A model generated the notes under the pieces. The model saw only the letters and a list, made by a program, of their open reading frames with translations. It had not been told where the DNA came from and did not search any database. From NCBI RefSeq assembly GCF_000687475.1, contig NC_057316.1, positions 5,580,001 to 5,644,000 of the forward strand: a stretch of DNA of 64,000 nt. Reading direction: 5' to 3'. Positions 33,938-45,582 of the stretch are shown piece after piece. The stretch comes from Ustilaginoidea virens. Taxonomy: Eukaryota > Ascomycota > Sordariomycetes > Hypocreales > Clavicipitaceae. Position 1 is the stretch's first letter, and each line of letters starts with the position of its first letter. A program made the translations under genes and the position numbers.

Positions 33938-36900
33938 ATAGCTACCAATACCGACCTGGGGAACCTGGCAAACTTCCAACTGCTAGGCAGTAAAGACTGG
34001 TTTAAATGGATCTCGATTATTAAAAAGTTCGCTATCAACGAAAATATCTGGGCCTATATTAACCCTTCTATACAAGATAGGCCTACTTTACAACAACCCG
34101 TTGAGCCTACTGCTTCTACCATCAAGCCTTATGCTTCCTCTATCCTTAACCTCAACGATTCTAATTTTACTAGGTTACAGTATATGACGAATGTCTATAG
34201 GACTGCCCTACAGGATTATAAGGATAAGAAAAAGGCTCTCGTTAATATCCAACGTTGGATTATCGCAACTATAGGCAACTACTACGATACCATAAGCCAG
34301 GAGAATGATGTTGCCGCACAGCTATACCTGTTAAAACAATGCTTACAGCCCACCACTTGGGACTATGAAAAAGATATCCGCCAGCGCTATACAGCTATAC
34401 TACGAAGTCCTAATAGGACTAAGATATCTAGCTGGATTACTTCCTACAAGAAAGTCCTTGTAGAAGCTATTAATATCAACATACCAGATACATAAGGACT
34501 CCGACCAACCTAGGATTTTATCGACGCCGTGGAATCTATTGCACTAGCCTTTTCTAATTATTAGAAGAATAGAATTAAGGAAAAGCAATGCAATAACAAA
34601 GAAGGATGGGAGAAGAAGATACCCGATGGTTATTATATTAGTGATTTATTCGAGCAAGAGTTTGCCTCATAACAACAAAGAGCATAAGGTGCCTTTGCCT
34701 CTTTCTAGGATATGGATACCAATAAAAATCAATAAAAAATAACTGACATTACCAAGCTAAAACAACTATGCATTTGTGGCCTTTTATATCGCTGGGAAGA
34801 TTGTTATGTTTTAAACTAGCAAAAGGCGCCTAAGGATTGGAAGCCTAATACTACTATACTTAATAAAATCCAATCCAAGTTTTCATCTGACTAGCGCTTT
34901 AAGGATATAGTTATTAAAGTATTGCAAGCGAAAGGAATCACGATTAATCCTATTGTGTTACAACTACCCTCTCCTTTTATATCACTTAGAATTGCGTTTG
35001 CTAGTAAGGATAGTAATACGTTACATAACGTTGTGCAACCCGAACCGACTATATCGTCAACGACTATTATTAGCCTATAGGCAAGCCCATAGGCATCCCT
35101 ATCTATTACAAGCCTATAGGCATCCCTATCTATTACCAGCCCATAAGCATCTCTCTTAACCATACCCTATCTACTTAAAGATTCCTGGATACTGGATAGT
35201 GGTTCTAATACCCACATCACCAACAATAAGGACCGGTTGCTAGATTATGTACCAAATATCGAGCCGGAAATAGCATTTGCAGGCGAATCTAATCCTTCTA
35301 TACTAGGATATAGAAGAGTGCGATTAAATACTAATAAAGGCATCTTCGAGCTACTATACGTAGTATATATACCGACATTTCACACTAATGTGGCAAGCTT
35401 AGAGCGATTTATGCGTGTAAATTACTATTGGAACTCACAGACTGGCTGGATTACACACAATAAGGACCGTTTATTTTATACCAACCGGATGTTTGGCCAG
35501 TAGGTTATTGAGTATAGCGAAGTCGCTATTGCCGCCACCACTACTACTTCTGAGGATACTACGCCTCCTTTATCTATTATTAGTAGGGAAGACCCTACTA
35601 TACTAGATAAAAATATGTCTCCGTCAATTAACAATTCTGCGGCTACACAATATATATCATCTCATCCCACTCTAACCAGTATAGCGCCCGCTATAGCAGT
35701 GGCTATCTCGAAGGATACCTAAAATGCATCTGCCTCAGAAGCTACGGCTACGATATAGCATAAACGATTAGGCCACCCTAATAAGGAAGCCTTGGAAAGG
35801 ATAGTCTAGTCGACTACCGGCGCTAAAATTAAGGGATTACTTACTATTGATTGTGAGTAGTGCTCACTATCTAAGGCCACTAGGATTATCAGCCGGCAGC
35901 CCTATTTACCTAGCCCAAGACCTTTCTGGCGGGTATATATTGACATATTTATACTGGACTAAGCTTACAATGGTGCTATTGCAGTACTATTACTATGGGA
36001 TGATGATACTAAATTTATCTTCTATTATCCCTTATACTCTAGGACCCAATTGGAAATCCTAGGAAAGCTAGCAGACCTTAATAATTATTTATAGCGCTAG
36101 TAGAACCTTGCTATATCTGTTATTCATCGCGATAACGACCCTGCTTTCCAGCAATAATACCACAATTGGAAGACATCCTTAGGTATAGAGGATAAAGTCA
36201 CAGCGCCTTATACTTCAGCCTAAAACGGCCTAGCTGAACGCTCGGGGGGTATTATAGGGACTAAAGCTAGGACCTTACGATTAGCTGCTAACCTACCTGA
36301 AGACCTATAGCCGGAGCTATAGAAAGCCGTAACCTTCTTATATAATCGCATACCACAATAAGGCCTTCAGTGGATTATACTATATCAACGACTTCATTCC
36401 TGGCTAGCTAATAATGCTAGGGATACCTAATATACTAATCCTAGGCCTTCTATATCATTCCTTAAGGCTTACGGTTGTAAGGCCTATCCATTGACAACAA
36501 TAGCATTAAAAGGCACTAATCGACGAGAATTAAAGCTAGCACTATACGCTAAGATAGGATATTTAGTAGGTTACGATTCTACTAATATCTATCGTGTATA
36601 GATTCCCGACCCTTATAAAGTACGATGAATTCGCGATATTACCTTTGATGAAAATAGTTACTATAGTGGTAAATCCGCCGCTATACCACAACGACTTAAA
36701 ATACAATTACCATAATATATCGATAACGCATCTGAGTATGAGGATATAGACGAGCTCTATATATCTCACCCTTCTACTACTGTTATACCTGTTCCTTCTA
36801 CCCCTAGCACTACCTAGCCTTATATTCCTAGTCCTACCATGCCTTCTACTAGCATAATATTACCTTCGACTTCTATACCTACTAGTGAACAAGCTATTCC

Positions 36901-37499
36901 TAGTAAATAATAATATCTTATAGTCTAGCTACCTACCCCAGCTTCTATATATCCTTCTGATACATATCCTTCCGAAGCAAGTACTGAGACTAGTAGCAGT
37001 CCTATATTATGAAGGTCAGCTAGGCTAGCTAGTAAGAATGCTTCTAGTACGGCTTTTATTAGTAGTTTTTTTCTAGGCACTAAAGAACGCCTATACCGAT
37101 TATCCCTACCGCCTAAACTAAGGTTTTGGAAAGACCTAAAAGGTTACCGTTTCGAACCAGAATTTAAAGAGGCCGCAAAGAGCGAATTCTACGATAATTG
37201 GAATAAAGGAACCTTTAAGCCTACCCAACTATCAGACCTTCCAAATAATTATAAGCCTATACCACTTATGTAGGTGTTTAAATACAAGTGTGATAAATAC
37301 GGCTTTCTCACCAAATTTAAAGCCCGAATTTGTGTGCGTGATGATCTTCAACCTTATAGTGATAAAGAGACTTATGCTGCTATGCTAGCTGCTAAGTCCT
37401 TCCGAATCTTAATAGCTATTATGATGAAGTTCGACCTTGACACTATACAAATGGATGCTGTATCGGCATTTACTAATAGCCTATAAGACGAAGTCGTCT
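33938..37499 (+). pseudogene. C1 gag-pol, 5' part: gag, protease, integrase, start of RT
   Basis: Translation should start at 33938, where ATA stands for ATG, followed by ATNTDLGNLANFQLL. Gag holds DWFKWISIIKKFAINENIW (UBN2-like) and open sequence 34184-34495. A decayed CxxC zinc knuckle is near 34770. Protease WILDSGSNTHI has its Asp at 35195. GAG-pre-integrase (RLGHPNKEAL) is near 35765. Integrase includes HRDNDPAF and SAQNGLAERSGG (about 36110-36250). The reverse transcriptase begins FWKDLKGYRF and stops at FTNSLxDEVV, where A6 is inserted. Many TAG/TAA codons in place of Gln and Trp. Not functional. Confidence 0.85.
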
Positions 37500-38250
37500 T
37501 GTTAAAATCCTATAGTAGCCTACTAGGCTGCTGGCCTTATGCCCTACTGGCCTACTAACCTTCTGGCCTTTATACCGCCTCTTGGACTTACGGTGGTCTT
37601 ACCAACCCAGGCCCTTGCCTTTTACCTTAAGGATTTTCAGTGGATTATTTACTGTATATCAAGTAAGATAGGCCTTAAGGTAGGCCTTGTTAAAAAGGTG
37701 TGGTATTGCTAAATTAGCGTGGTGGGTCTACTAGCGTGGTGGCTAGTCTACTAGTATAGTGGGTAGTCTACTAGTGTAGTAGGTAGTCACTAGCGTGGTG
37801 GCTAGTTACTAGTGCGGTGACTAGTTACTAGTGCGGTGGTTAGGGTGGTTAAAAAGGCCCGATATAGTGGGGCTGCTGACGTATTATATACGTGGCAAAG
37901 CGAGCATTACGGGGAGCTTTTTTACTGGCTACCTTGGATGCCTGGGCCCACCCCTCCTTCGTGTATATATAGGATAGCTTTCCCTCTTCTTTCTAGATAG
38001 TAGAAGGGCAGCACAATCGAACCTGTTAATGCACTACATGCCTCTTAACTTCCACCTTCCCTGCGTTTTTGGTTATCTTATATTTGCCTTGCCTTTACAC
38101 TTGCCCTGCTTTATAGCACTTGTATAGTCTTAGGACTTAGTGAAAAATCTAGTATTTATACTAAGATTAGTTCACAGGTCGCAGACAGTCTTGTGCCATC
38201 TAGCTAGCTAGTAAGGCTCTGCTTTTATAGTGACCTTGAGAATTGCAATA
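37500..38250 (+). repeat. 5' LTR of A6
   Basis: 751 bp, TGTTAAAATC to TTGCAATA. Has seven 19-20 bp units containing ACTAG(T/C)GTGGTGG between about 37720 and 37850. Confidence 0.95.
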
Positions 38251-38251
38251 G

Positions 38252-41200
38252 GTTACTAACCCTACTCCTGCCCCTATAGCTACTGATACAGAATATCAGA
38301 AGCTATTACAATTAGCCGGCATTTGGCATATACGGCTAGGGCATATAGGTATTCAGCTGCTTAAAAAGACCTGTGCTAATACCCCTGGTCTACCTAACCT
38401 TAATAAGGTTAAAGATGCTGATTTTCGCTGTCTAGCCTGTATACAGGCTAAGAAGGTTAGAAGACCTTCTAAAGATGCGATACCTAATCCAGCTAAATGC
38501 CTGGATATTATAGAAGGTGATACTTTTGCTATATCACCCACACCATACAATAAACGACCTGTTGCCCTTATATTAGTGGACAGAAAATCCCGATTCCGTT
38601 GGCTTTACTTACTGCCTAATAGGGAAGGCACTGTTGTTTTTAAAGCATTACAGAGCTTTATACAGAGCCTACAGGTCAGATATGGTAAAACGCCTGTTGA
38701 ATTCCACTATGATGGTGGAAATGAAATCAATAAAATGCTTAGTGATTGGCTTGTCGAACAGGGTATAGCTTTTAATACCTCTTGCCCTTATATTCACGAA
38801 CAAAACGGCCTAGCTGAGCGCTCCATTAGGGTTATAGCTGATAGGCTACGTGCTACTATGGCCTGGTTAAGGCTACTATCTAACCTCTGGTCCGCTGTAA
38901 TTACTGGCGTTGTTATGCTAGTAAATATAACAGCAGTTACTAACAGACCTTCTAGCCCCTATCAGGAGCTACTAAAGGATTACGACCAGATAACACCGGA
39001 GCACTACCCTGACCTTATTAACCTTAGGGCTATTGGAGCAGCTATTGAAGTGCTTATACCACACGAAAAGCGTGTAAAAAGCCGCAAATTAGCGCCCCGT
39101 ACCGAGCCTGGTAGGCTCCTTACCACTCTAGGTAATAATACCTACCTAGTCTACCTTCTAAAGAAGAAGGTTGTTACCAAAACAACTTTTATTACCTTTA
39201 TTTATCAAAATGAAGGTATAGGCCCTATTTCTAGTGGCCTAAAAGGAGACTTTCACAGAGGGCAAAATATAGGTTCAGAGGGGGTATCTAGCAGTAAAGA
39301 ACCTGCTATTTTACTGGATGACCTAGAAAGCATACCGGACCCTACTAACCTTACTAGCATTACTAACACTAATGCTATACCGGATGACCTAGAAAGCATG
39401 CCGGACCCTACTAATTTTACCAGCGTTACTAATACTAATGCTACCCCGGATGATATTACTAACACTAATGCCACCGTGGATTACCTTCCTAAGTCAGAAG
39501 GTACTATAATACAGTCCCCGGCTACTGCAAAGGATGACCTTATAGATATCCTTACTAGCCTTAATCCTACCAATATTGCTGACCCTACTGGCCCTGCTGG
39601 CCCTGCTGGCTCTGCTATACCTGCTAGCCCTACTAACCCTACCAGCCCTACCGACTTACTCCCTAATTATGATTTATATCACCTAATATGGGATTCCTGC
39701 TATGCAGCTAAGCGTAAGCTAGCTAAAAAGGCCCCTGATGGTACGCCTAATAGCTGGAAGGATGTGCTACGAAGTCCTGAAAAAGACCTTTGGATAAAGG
39801 CACTATTTAAGGAATTTGAGCAGTTATTGGATACTAAAGTCTTCCAATTTATTCCTAAGTCTAGCGTTCCTATTGATAGGAAAATTATACGCAATAGGCC
39901 TGTTTTTCGGGTTAAAAAGGATGCCAATAATCAGCCTATAAAATATAAGGCTAGATTGGTTATTAAGGGTTTTATGCAAGTCGAAGGAAAGGACTTTCAG
40001 CATACCTATGCTTCTACCTCTATCCCACCTACCTGGAGGGTTATACTAGCTTTGGCTGCTAGTAATAACTAGGAAATAGAGCAGATCGACTTTATAGGCG
40101 CCTTCCTAAATAGCGAACTTTCTGAGACTATTTATATGGATATCCCTGACGGATTTCTTGAATTTACGGAAAGTCTACTAACTGATAGCAAGCTTTGGTC
40201 TAATATACAGCGCCAACGGCTACTAACTTTGCTTAAAGAAGCTGGATTTAACCCTTCTATTAAGCAAGCTATCTTGCTAAAGAAGGCCCTATACGGGCTA
40301 AAACAAGCACCCCGCGAATGGCAACACCGGCTAAAAGACCTGATTTCTAGTGAAGGTTTTTTACCTTTAGCTTCTGATGCTGCCGTCTTTTATAATAAGC
40401 AAACCAGCACCTTTATCGTCACCTATGTTGACGATTGCCTATTAGTTAGTCCAAATATAACTTATATTAACCAGCTAAAAAGGAAATTCCATAAGGTCTA
40501 TGCTATAGAAGACCGCGGTCCGGCTTCCTTCTTCCTAGGTGTACAGATTATACGAAATAGGAAGGAAGGTCTATTGTGGCTACACCAAGCCCAATTTATA
40601 GCAGAGGTTTTAGCTAAATTCGGCTTACAGGATACTAAACCTCAGCTTATTCCACTTCAACCAGGGATTCTAAATGAATCTAGTGGAAAAGATCTTAGCC
40701 CTACTGATCAGAGCCTTTATCAGAGCCTTACTGGCACTATAATGTGGCTTATGATGATGACTAGGCCCGACCTAGCATTTCCTATCCAATACCTTTCTCG
40801 GTTTATGTCGAAAGCAACTAATGTGCATCTAAATGCTGCAAAAGGCAGCTTTAGTTACCTTAAAGGCACTGAGAACCTAGCTATTTGCTTTAGTGCTACT
40901 AAAAGCAACCAACAGCCTATTATAGCCGCTTATTCTGATAGCGACTTTGCTGGCTGTAAAGAAACCTCTAAATCTACTAGAGGCTTCCTGACTACTATTA
41001 ATAGTGGTCCTATTAGCTGGCGTTCTAAGCGAGCCTCTTTAGTAGTGCTATCTACTTTAGAAGCTGAATCTGATGCATTACTTGAGACTATCCGCGAGGT
41101 ACAGTGGCTTTCTAACCTTTGTAAGGAGCTAGAAATTGATATTTTACGCCCTATACCGCTATACTGCGATAACCAGGGCTCCATTTCAAATTCTAACGAC

Positions 41201-41389
41201 CCTAATCAGCACGCTCGCACTAAGCATACGCTATTAAAATTCCGGTATATTAGGGAGCAAGCCCAGCTGGGCTTGGTTAAAATTACCTATTTACCTACTA
41301 ATAGTATGCCTGCTGACGGTCTTACGAAGCCACTGCCGGGCCCTAAATTTACTAGGTTCCGCGAGTTACTAGGTCTTAGGGCCTGCTAA
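38252..41389 (+). pseudogene. A6 pol: integrase-RT-RNase H, one in-frame TAG
   Basis: Open from 38252 to the stop at 41387-41389 except for TAG at 40070-40072, where the homologous copy at about 53585 has TGG (Trp). In order: GAG-pre-integrase with HIRLGHIG (about 38327) and C-L-A-C (38429-38440); integrase with the first Asp at 38579 (VDRKSRFRW), HYDGGNE and HEQNGLAERS; a linker with DLES(I/M)PDPTN repeats; reverse transcriptase with FIGAFLNSEL, KALYGLKQAPREWQ and YVDDCLL (40424-40444); RNase H with YSDSDFAGCKETSKSTRG and LSTLEAESDALLETI; end PLPGPKFTRFRELLGLRAC. The protein lacks gag and protease and has no ATG of its own near the front. It would need helper proteins to move. Confidence 0.9.
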
Positions 41390-41474
41390 CTTATACTAAC
41401 TTACTTTTACTAAGGTTTTTCTTATGTTTTTCCTTAGCACTTTTTACTGCATTTTCTTTCCCTATCCTTTATAC

Positions 41475-41510
41475 GATTAGCTTGCTACTACAGTAGCTAA
41501 TCAGAGGGGG
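41475..41510 (+). other. Palindrome plus polypurine tract of A6
   Basis: GATTAGC (41475-41481) and GCTAATC (41496-41502) form a 7-bp stem with an inner TACT/AGTA pairing, followed by AGAGGGGG up to the 3' LTR. The tract is the presumed plus-strand primer. The palindrome is kept in the other family A copies with this region. Confidence 0.75.
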
Positions 41511-42261
41511 TGTTAAAATCCTATAGTAGCCTACTAGGCTGCTGGCCTTATGCCCTACTGGCCTACTAACCTTCTGGCCTTTATACCGCCTCTTGGACTT
41601 ACGGTGGTCTTACCAACCCAGGCCCTTGCCTTTTACCTTAAGGATTTTCAGTGGATTATTTACTGTATATCAAGTAAGATAGGCCTTAAGGTAGGCCTTG
41701 TTAAAAAGGTGTGGTATTGCTAAATTAGCGTGGTGGGTCTACTAGCGTGGTGGCTAGTCTACTAGTATAGTGGGTAGTCTACTAGTGTAGTAGGTAGTCA
41801 CTAGCGTGGTGGCTAGTTACTAGTGCGGTGACTAGTTACTAGTGCGGTGGTTAGGGTGGTTAAAAAGGCCCGATATAGTGGGGCTGCTGACGTATTATAT
41901 ACGTGGCAAAGCGAGCATTACGGGGAGCTTTTTTACTGGCTACCTTGGATGCCTGGGCCCACCCCTCCTTCGTGTATATATAGGATAGCTTTCCCTCTTC
42001 TTTCTAGATAGTAGAAGGGCAGCACAATCGAACCTGTTAATGCACTACATGCCTCTTAACTTCCACCTTCCCTGCGTTTTTGGTTATCTTATATTTGCCT
42101 TGCCTTTACACTTGCCCTGCTTTATAGCACTTGTATAGTCTTAGGACTTAGTGAAAAATCTAGTATTTATACTAAGATTAGTTCACAGGTCGCAGACAGT
42201 CTTGTGCCATCTAGCTAGCTAGTAAGGCTCTGCTTTTATAGTGACCTTGAGAATTGCAATA
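41511..42261 (+). repeat. 3' LTR of A6
   Basis: 751 bp; I saw no difference from the 5' LTR. Ends GCAATA, then CGTCT target duplication. Confidence 0.95.
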
Positions 42262-43498
42262 CGTCTATATCGAATATCCGGATGGATTTAAAAGACCTGG
42301 ATGGGCACTATTATTATAGCGCGCCTTATATGGTCTTCGTAGGTCCCCTTACCTTTAGCAATAAGAGCTTTTATCAACCCTTATATCCCTCGACCTTACT
42401 CTTATCACAGAAGACCCTTGCATTATGATTACTACTACTGTAGTAGTCTTTTATTTTGTGGATGATATAGTAGTACTATTTCAACTAAAGAATCGTCCTA
42501 AAGTAGAATCCCTCGTTAATAAATTAAAAGCAGCCTATAAAATGAAGGATCTTGGTACTCTAAAATGGTTCTTAGGTATCCGAATTATACGGCATCGGCC
42601 TATTAAGACCTGGCTATTGCAAGACTCATATATGGAAAAGCTTGCGCACGATTTCTTAAAAGAAAGAAATATTACACACAAAGACTATCCAATTCCAGAA
42701 TAGCCTCTTGATAAATATACTGGTATCGCTACGGCACACGAGATATACCAGTACCAAAAGCTTATGGGCTCTATAAATTACCCAACCACTATGACCCGAC
42801 CTGATACTGCTGTAGTAGTCTCCCGCCTTTTAGAATATCTACACAACCCTTCTCCTTACTATTACCTATTAGCTATAGGGGTCACAATGTACCTCTATAT
42901 CACACGTTACTTAGCTATTCAATATACTGCCATACAACAACTAAGTGATGATATCTAGCAGCAACCGTCTACTAAAGAGCTATTAATATCTTCTGATGCT
43001 GCTTTTGCCGATGATAAAGAGACCCGAAAGTCTACCTAGGGCTCTTTCTTCAGCCTATTTAGCGGACCTATTGGTTGGGAAGCCACTAAATAACACACCG
43101 TTACCACATCTTCCACCGAAGCAGAGCTACTAGCACTATCATCAACTGCTAAGACCACTATATCTGTAACCCGTCTTATGGAACAATTAGGACTTAAGCT
43201 TGATCATAAGGTTACTATTGAGTGCGATAACCTACAAGCTATACACCTAGTAACAACAACAATGCCCCGTATTAATACTGCATTAAAGCATGTTGATATC
43301 CACAATAGCTGGCTGCGACAGGCTTATCAGCAGGGTTTATTCGACCTGACTTATATCCCTACTAATAATATAGTAGCAGATGGGCTCATAAAGGCTCTTA
43401 TAGGTTAACGATTTACTACCTTCCGTAACCAACTAGGCCTAGTAGATATTGAGGACCTAGTACGAAATACAGAAGATGACGAGAGTGATACCGACTAG
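42262..43498 (+). pseudogene. C1 pol, 3' part: RT catalytic region and RNase H
   Basis: Resumes at YIEYPDGF. Contains FVDDIVVLFQL (the YVDD-type block, about 42455), MKDLGTLKWFLGIRIIRH, then a connection with MTRPDTAV, RNase H with SSDAAFADDKETRKST and SSTEAELLALSS, CDNLQAIHL and YIPTNNIVADGLIKAL. After a CAA-to-TAA change near 43406 it continues to the probable native stop at 43496-43498. Several TAG/TAA codons interrupt it. Confidence 0.85.
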
Positions 43499-43535
43499 CT
43501 AGATAGAGCTATATTCTAGCCTATCTAGGGGGGTA
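43499..43535 (+). other. Palindrome plus polypurine tract of C1
   Basis: CTAGATAG (43499-43506) pairs with CTATCTAG (43521-43528), and GCTA (43508-43511) with TAGC (43517-43520), leaving a 5-base loop and one bulged A. The G run and GTA lead directly into the 3' LTR. Confidence 0.7.
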
Positions 43536-44090
43536 TGTCAGAATGAAATTATTTGTTATTTTATTTTATTATTTTTGGATATTAATCGCCGACAATTCTT
43601 ACGCATCGCTGCATCATCAGATTGAAAAAGGTATTAAGTATTCAGTACTTATATTTATATGGCGGCTGCTAGCAAAGTTGAGTACCCAATACTTACACAC
43701 ATTCCCTTACGCGCAAATATATAATGCATCACAAATTGATCACACTACTTTATCGTCGCAAATCTCGATGCACTACAAATGCATATTTCGCCACATATCT
43801 ATGATATCACAGTATGGTCAGGATATTTACGTTAGATTGATTTCACTAGGGATATTCTATGTTGGAATATTATGTATTTAAATCCCTAGATATTCCTACC
43901 CAAATAGTGGAAAGGAAAGTATGGATGTATGCATGCAAGCAAGTATGCAGAATTAATGCACATCAGATTGTCCCTACGCCTTAGTCTCGTATCTTATCTG
44001 TGCCGTTACTTTACCTTACTGCGATTTTACCATTCCACTGCCTTTATCCTTCGCATACTGCATTATCTTAGCAGGCGAAAACATTTGACA
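43536..44090 (+). repeat. 3' LTR of C1
   Basis: 555 bp, TGTCAGAATG to CATTTGACA, followed by the CTATA duplication. Confidence 0.93.
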
Positions 44091-44095
44091 CTATA

Positions 44096-44551
44096 TATAC
44101 ACGAAGGAGGGGTGGGCCCAGGCATCCAAGGTAGCCAGTAAGAAAGCTCCCCGTAATGCTCGCTATGCCACGTATATAATACGTCAGCAGCCCCACTATA
44201 TCCAGCCTTTCCAACCACCCTAACCACCGCACTAGTAATTAGCCATCACGCTAGTGACTAACCACCACGCTAGTGACTACCCACCACACTAGTGGACTAG
44301 CCACCACACTAGTAGGCCGCCACCACACTAGTAGGCCCACCACGCTAATTTAGCAATGCCACACCTTTTTTAATAAGGCCTACCTTACTTGATATACAGT
44401 AAATAATCCACTGAAAATCCTAAGGTAAAAGGCAAAGGCCTAAGGTTGGTAAGACTACCGTAAGTCCAAGAGGCGGTATAAGGACTAGAAGGTCAGTAAG
44501 CCAGTAGGGCATTAGGCCAGCAGCCTAGTAGGCTACTATAGGATTTTAACA
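44096..44551 (-). repeat. 3' LTR of A5, second part
   Basis: 456 bp after the C1 target duplication (44091-44095), from TATACACGAAGG to GGATTTTAACA. With 32226-32507 it makes a complete 738-bp LTR. Confidence 0.92.
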
Positions 44552-44672
44552 CCCCCTCTGATTAGCTACTGTAGTAGCAAGCTAATCGTATAAAGGATAG
44601 GGAAAGAAAATGCAGTAAAAAGTGCTAAGGAAAAACATAAGAAAAACCTTAGTAAAAGTAAGTTAGTATAAG

Positions 44673-44769
44673 TTAGCAGGCCCTAAGACCTAGTAACTCG
44701 CGGAACCTAGTAAATTTAGGGCCCAGGCAGTGGCTTCGTAAGACCGTCAGCAGGCATACTATTAGTAGG
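44673..44769 (-). pseudogene. A5 pol, last codons (separated by B2)
   Basis: Family end (MPADGLTKPL..FTRFRELLGLR) with stop at 44673-44675. An extra base in the GGGCCC segment (gggcccaggc) relative to other copies suggests a small frameshift. Confidence 0.75.
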
Positions 44770-45495
44770 TGTTGCAAAATGGTGATTCAGAACACTGTTG
44801 GAAATGTACTGGATACCGACAGTGGCGTACAAGGCGTTGCAGAATAAAACAAAGAGCTGGTTAAAGATTTAAAGCGCACAAGAGGTTGACCAGAGCAAAG
44901 ATGTCAGGGAAATCTGATTCTAATTGTTGGTGACTATTCTAGCTAGAAAGAGGGAATTTTGGGCATATTTCTACCATCTTGAAGAAGTGGTTGAAAATAA
45001 TGAAAAACCGCAAAAAATAGCGAAAAACCCGACGAAAAGTCGGTCTGCCCAACCGTGCCCAGTCTGTGCCCAATATCCTACCCAGTGCCTACCCAATGCC
45101 TACCCAACCAAGCCAGTGGCTTGTAGCGGTGTGCCGGATGCCCTATAACAGCCTGCCGTACGGGCCGGAAGCCCTATATCGGTCTGCCGTAAAGACGCGG
45201 TGTAGCGGGTGACTGTATGTAGAAGGCCGAAAGTGCTGATTTGCCCATTTGGTAATCCCGTAGAAATGCGCCGCCTATTGTGGGCCCTATGGCCCACTGT
45301 GACCGGCCGCTATGGCCGGATGTGGGTCGCTGTACCGGTGCCGTGACCGGCGCTGTGGCCCACTGTAATCGGCGTTGTGGGGCGCTGTGCCCCACCATAG
45401 CGCCTGGTATAGCCACCGCGATATCTCAACGCAGAAACGTCGTATGGTGGCGAGACCAGTACCAAAATACAGCTAAAAAGGCGCTGATTTCAACC
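44770..45495 (-). repeat. 3' LTR of B2
   Basis: 726 bp, starts TGTTGCAAAATGG. The inner end reads CAACC where CAACA is expected. Three perfect GC-rich stem-loops at 45280-45395. Confidence 0.92.
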
Positions 45496-45523
45496 CCCCC
45501 TCTGATTAGCAATATGGCTAATC
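45496..45523 (-). other. Polypurine tract and palindrome of B2
   Basis: C run and TCT (minus: AGAGGGGG) next to the LTR, then GATTAGC (45504-45510) and GCTAATC (45517-45523) with a 6-base loop: the same arms as in family A although the LTRs of the two families are unrelated. Confidence 0.7.
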
Positions 45524-45582
45524 CTAGCGTTAGAATAAAAGAAGGAAACCCTGTAAAAAATCAGAAAAAAAAGATGATGATA

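Larger units (their letters stand above)
37500..42261 (+). mobile_element. Copia-like element A6 (youngest copy; gag/protease-less; inserted in C1)
   Basis: 4762 bp, plus orientation. LTRs 37500-38250 and 41511-42261 (751 bp each) appear identical. Target duplication CGTCT at 37495-37499 and 42262-42266. After the 5' LTR only GGTTA of the primer site remains before the sequence jumps into GAG-pre-integrase, so leader, gag and protease are absent. Pol is nearly open. The polypurine tract AGAGGGGG abuts the 3' LTR. Confidence 0.95.
32508..44090 (+). mobile_element. Copia-like LTR retrotransposon C1 (inserted in the A5 3' LTR; hosts A6)
   Basis: Plus orientation. LTRs 32508-33062 and 43536-44090, both 555 bp with TGTCAG..TTGACA ends. 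Target duplication CTATA at 32503-32507 and 44091-44095. LTRs differ at six sites by my count, five of them fitting C-to-T or G-to-A in the 3' copy. A6 is inserted in its reverse transcriptase. Own length is about 6.8 kb. Confidence 0.93.

Noticed and set aside
38252..41389. Programmed read-through or an altered genetic code for TAG
   Set aside because: TAG occurs where relatives have TGG as well as CAG, so no single reassignment works, and TAG is avoided in the host genes. RIP-type mutation explains it.
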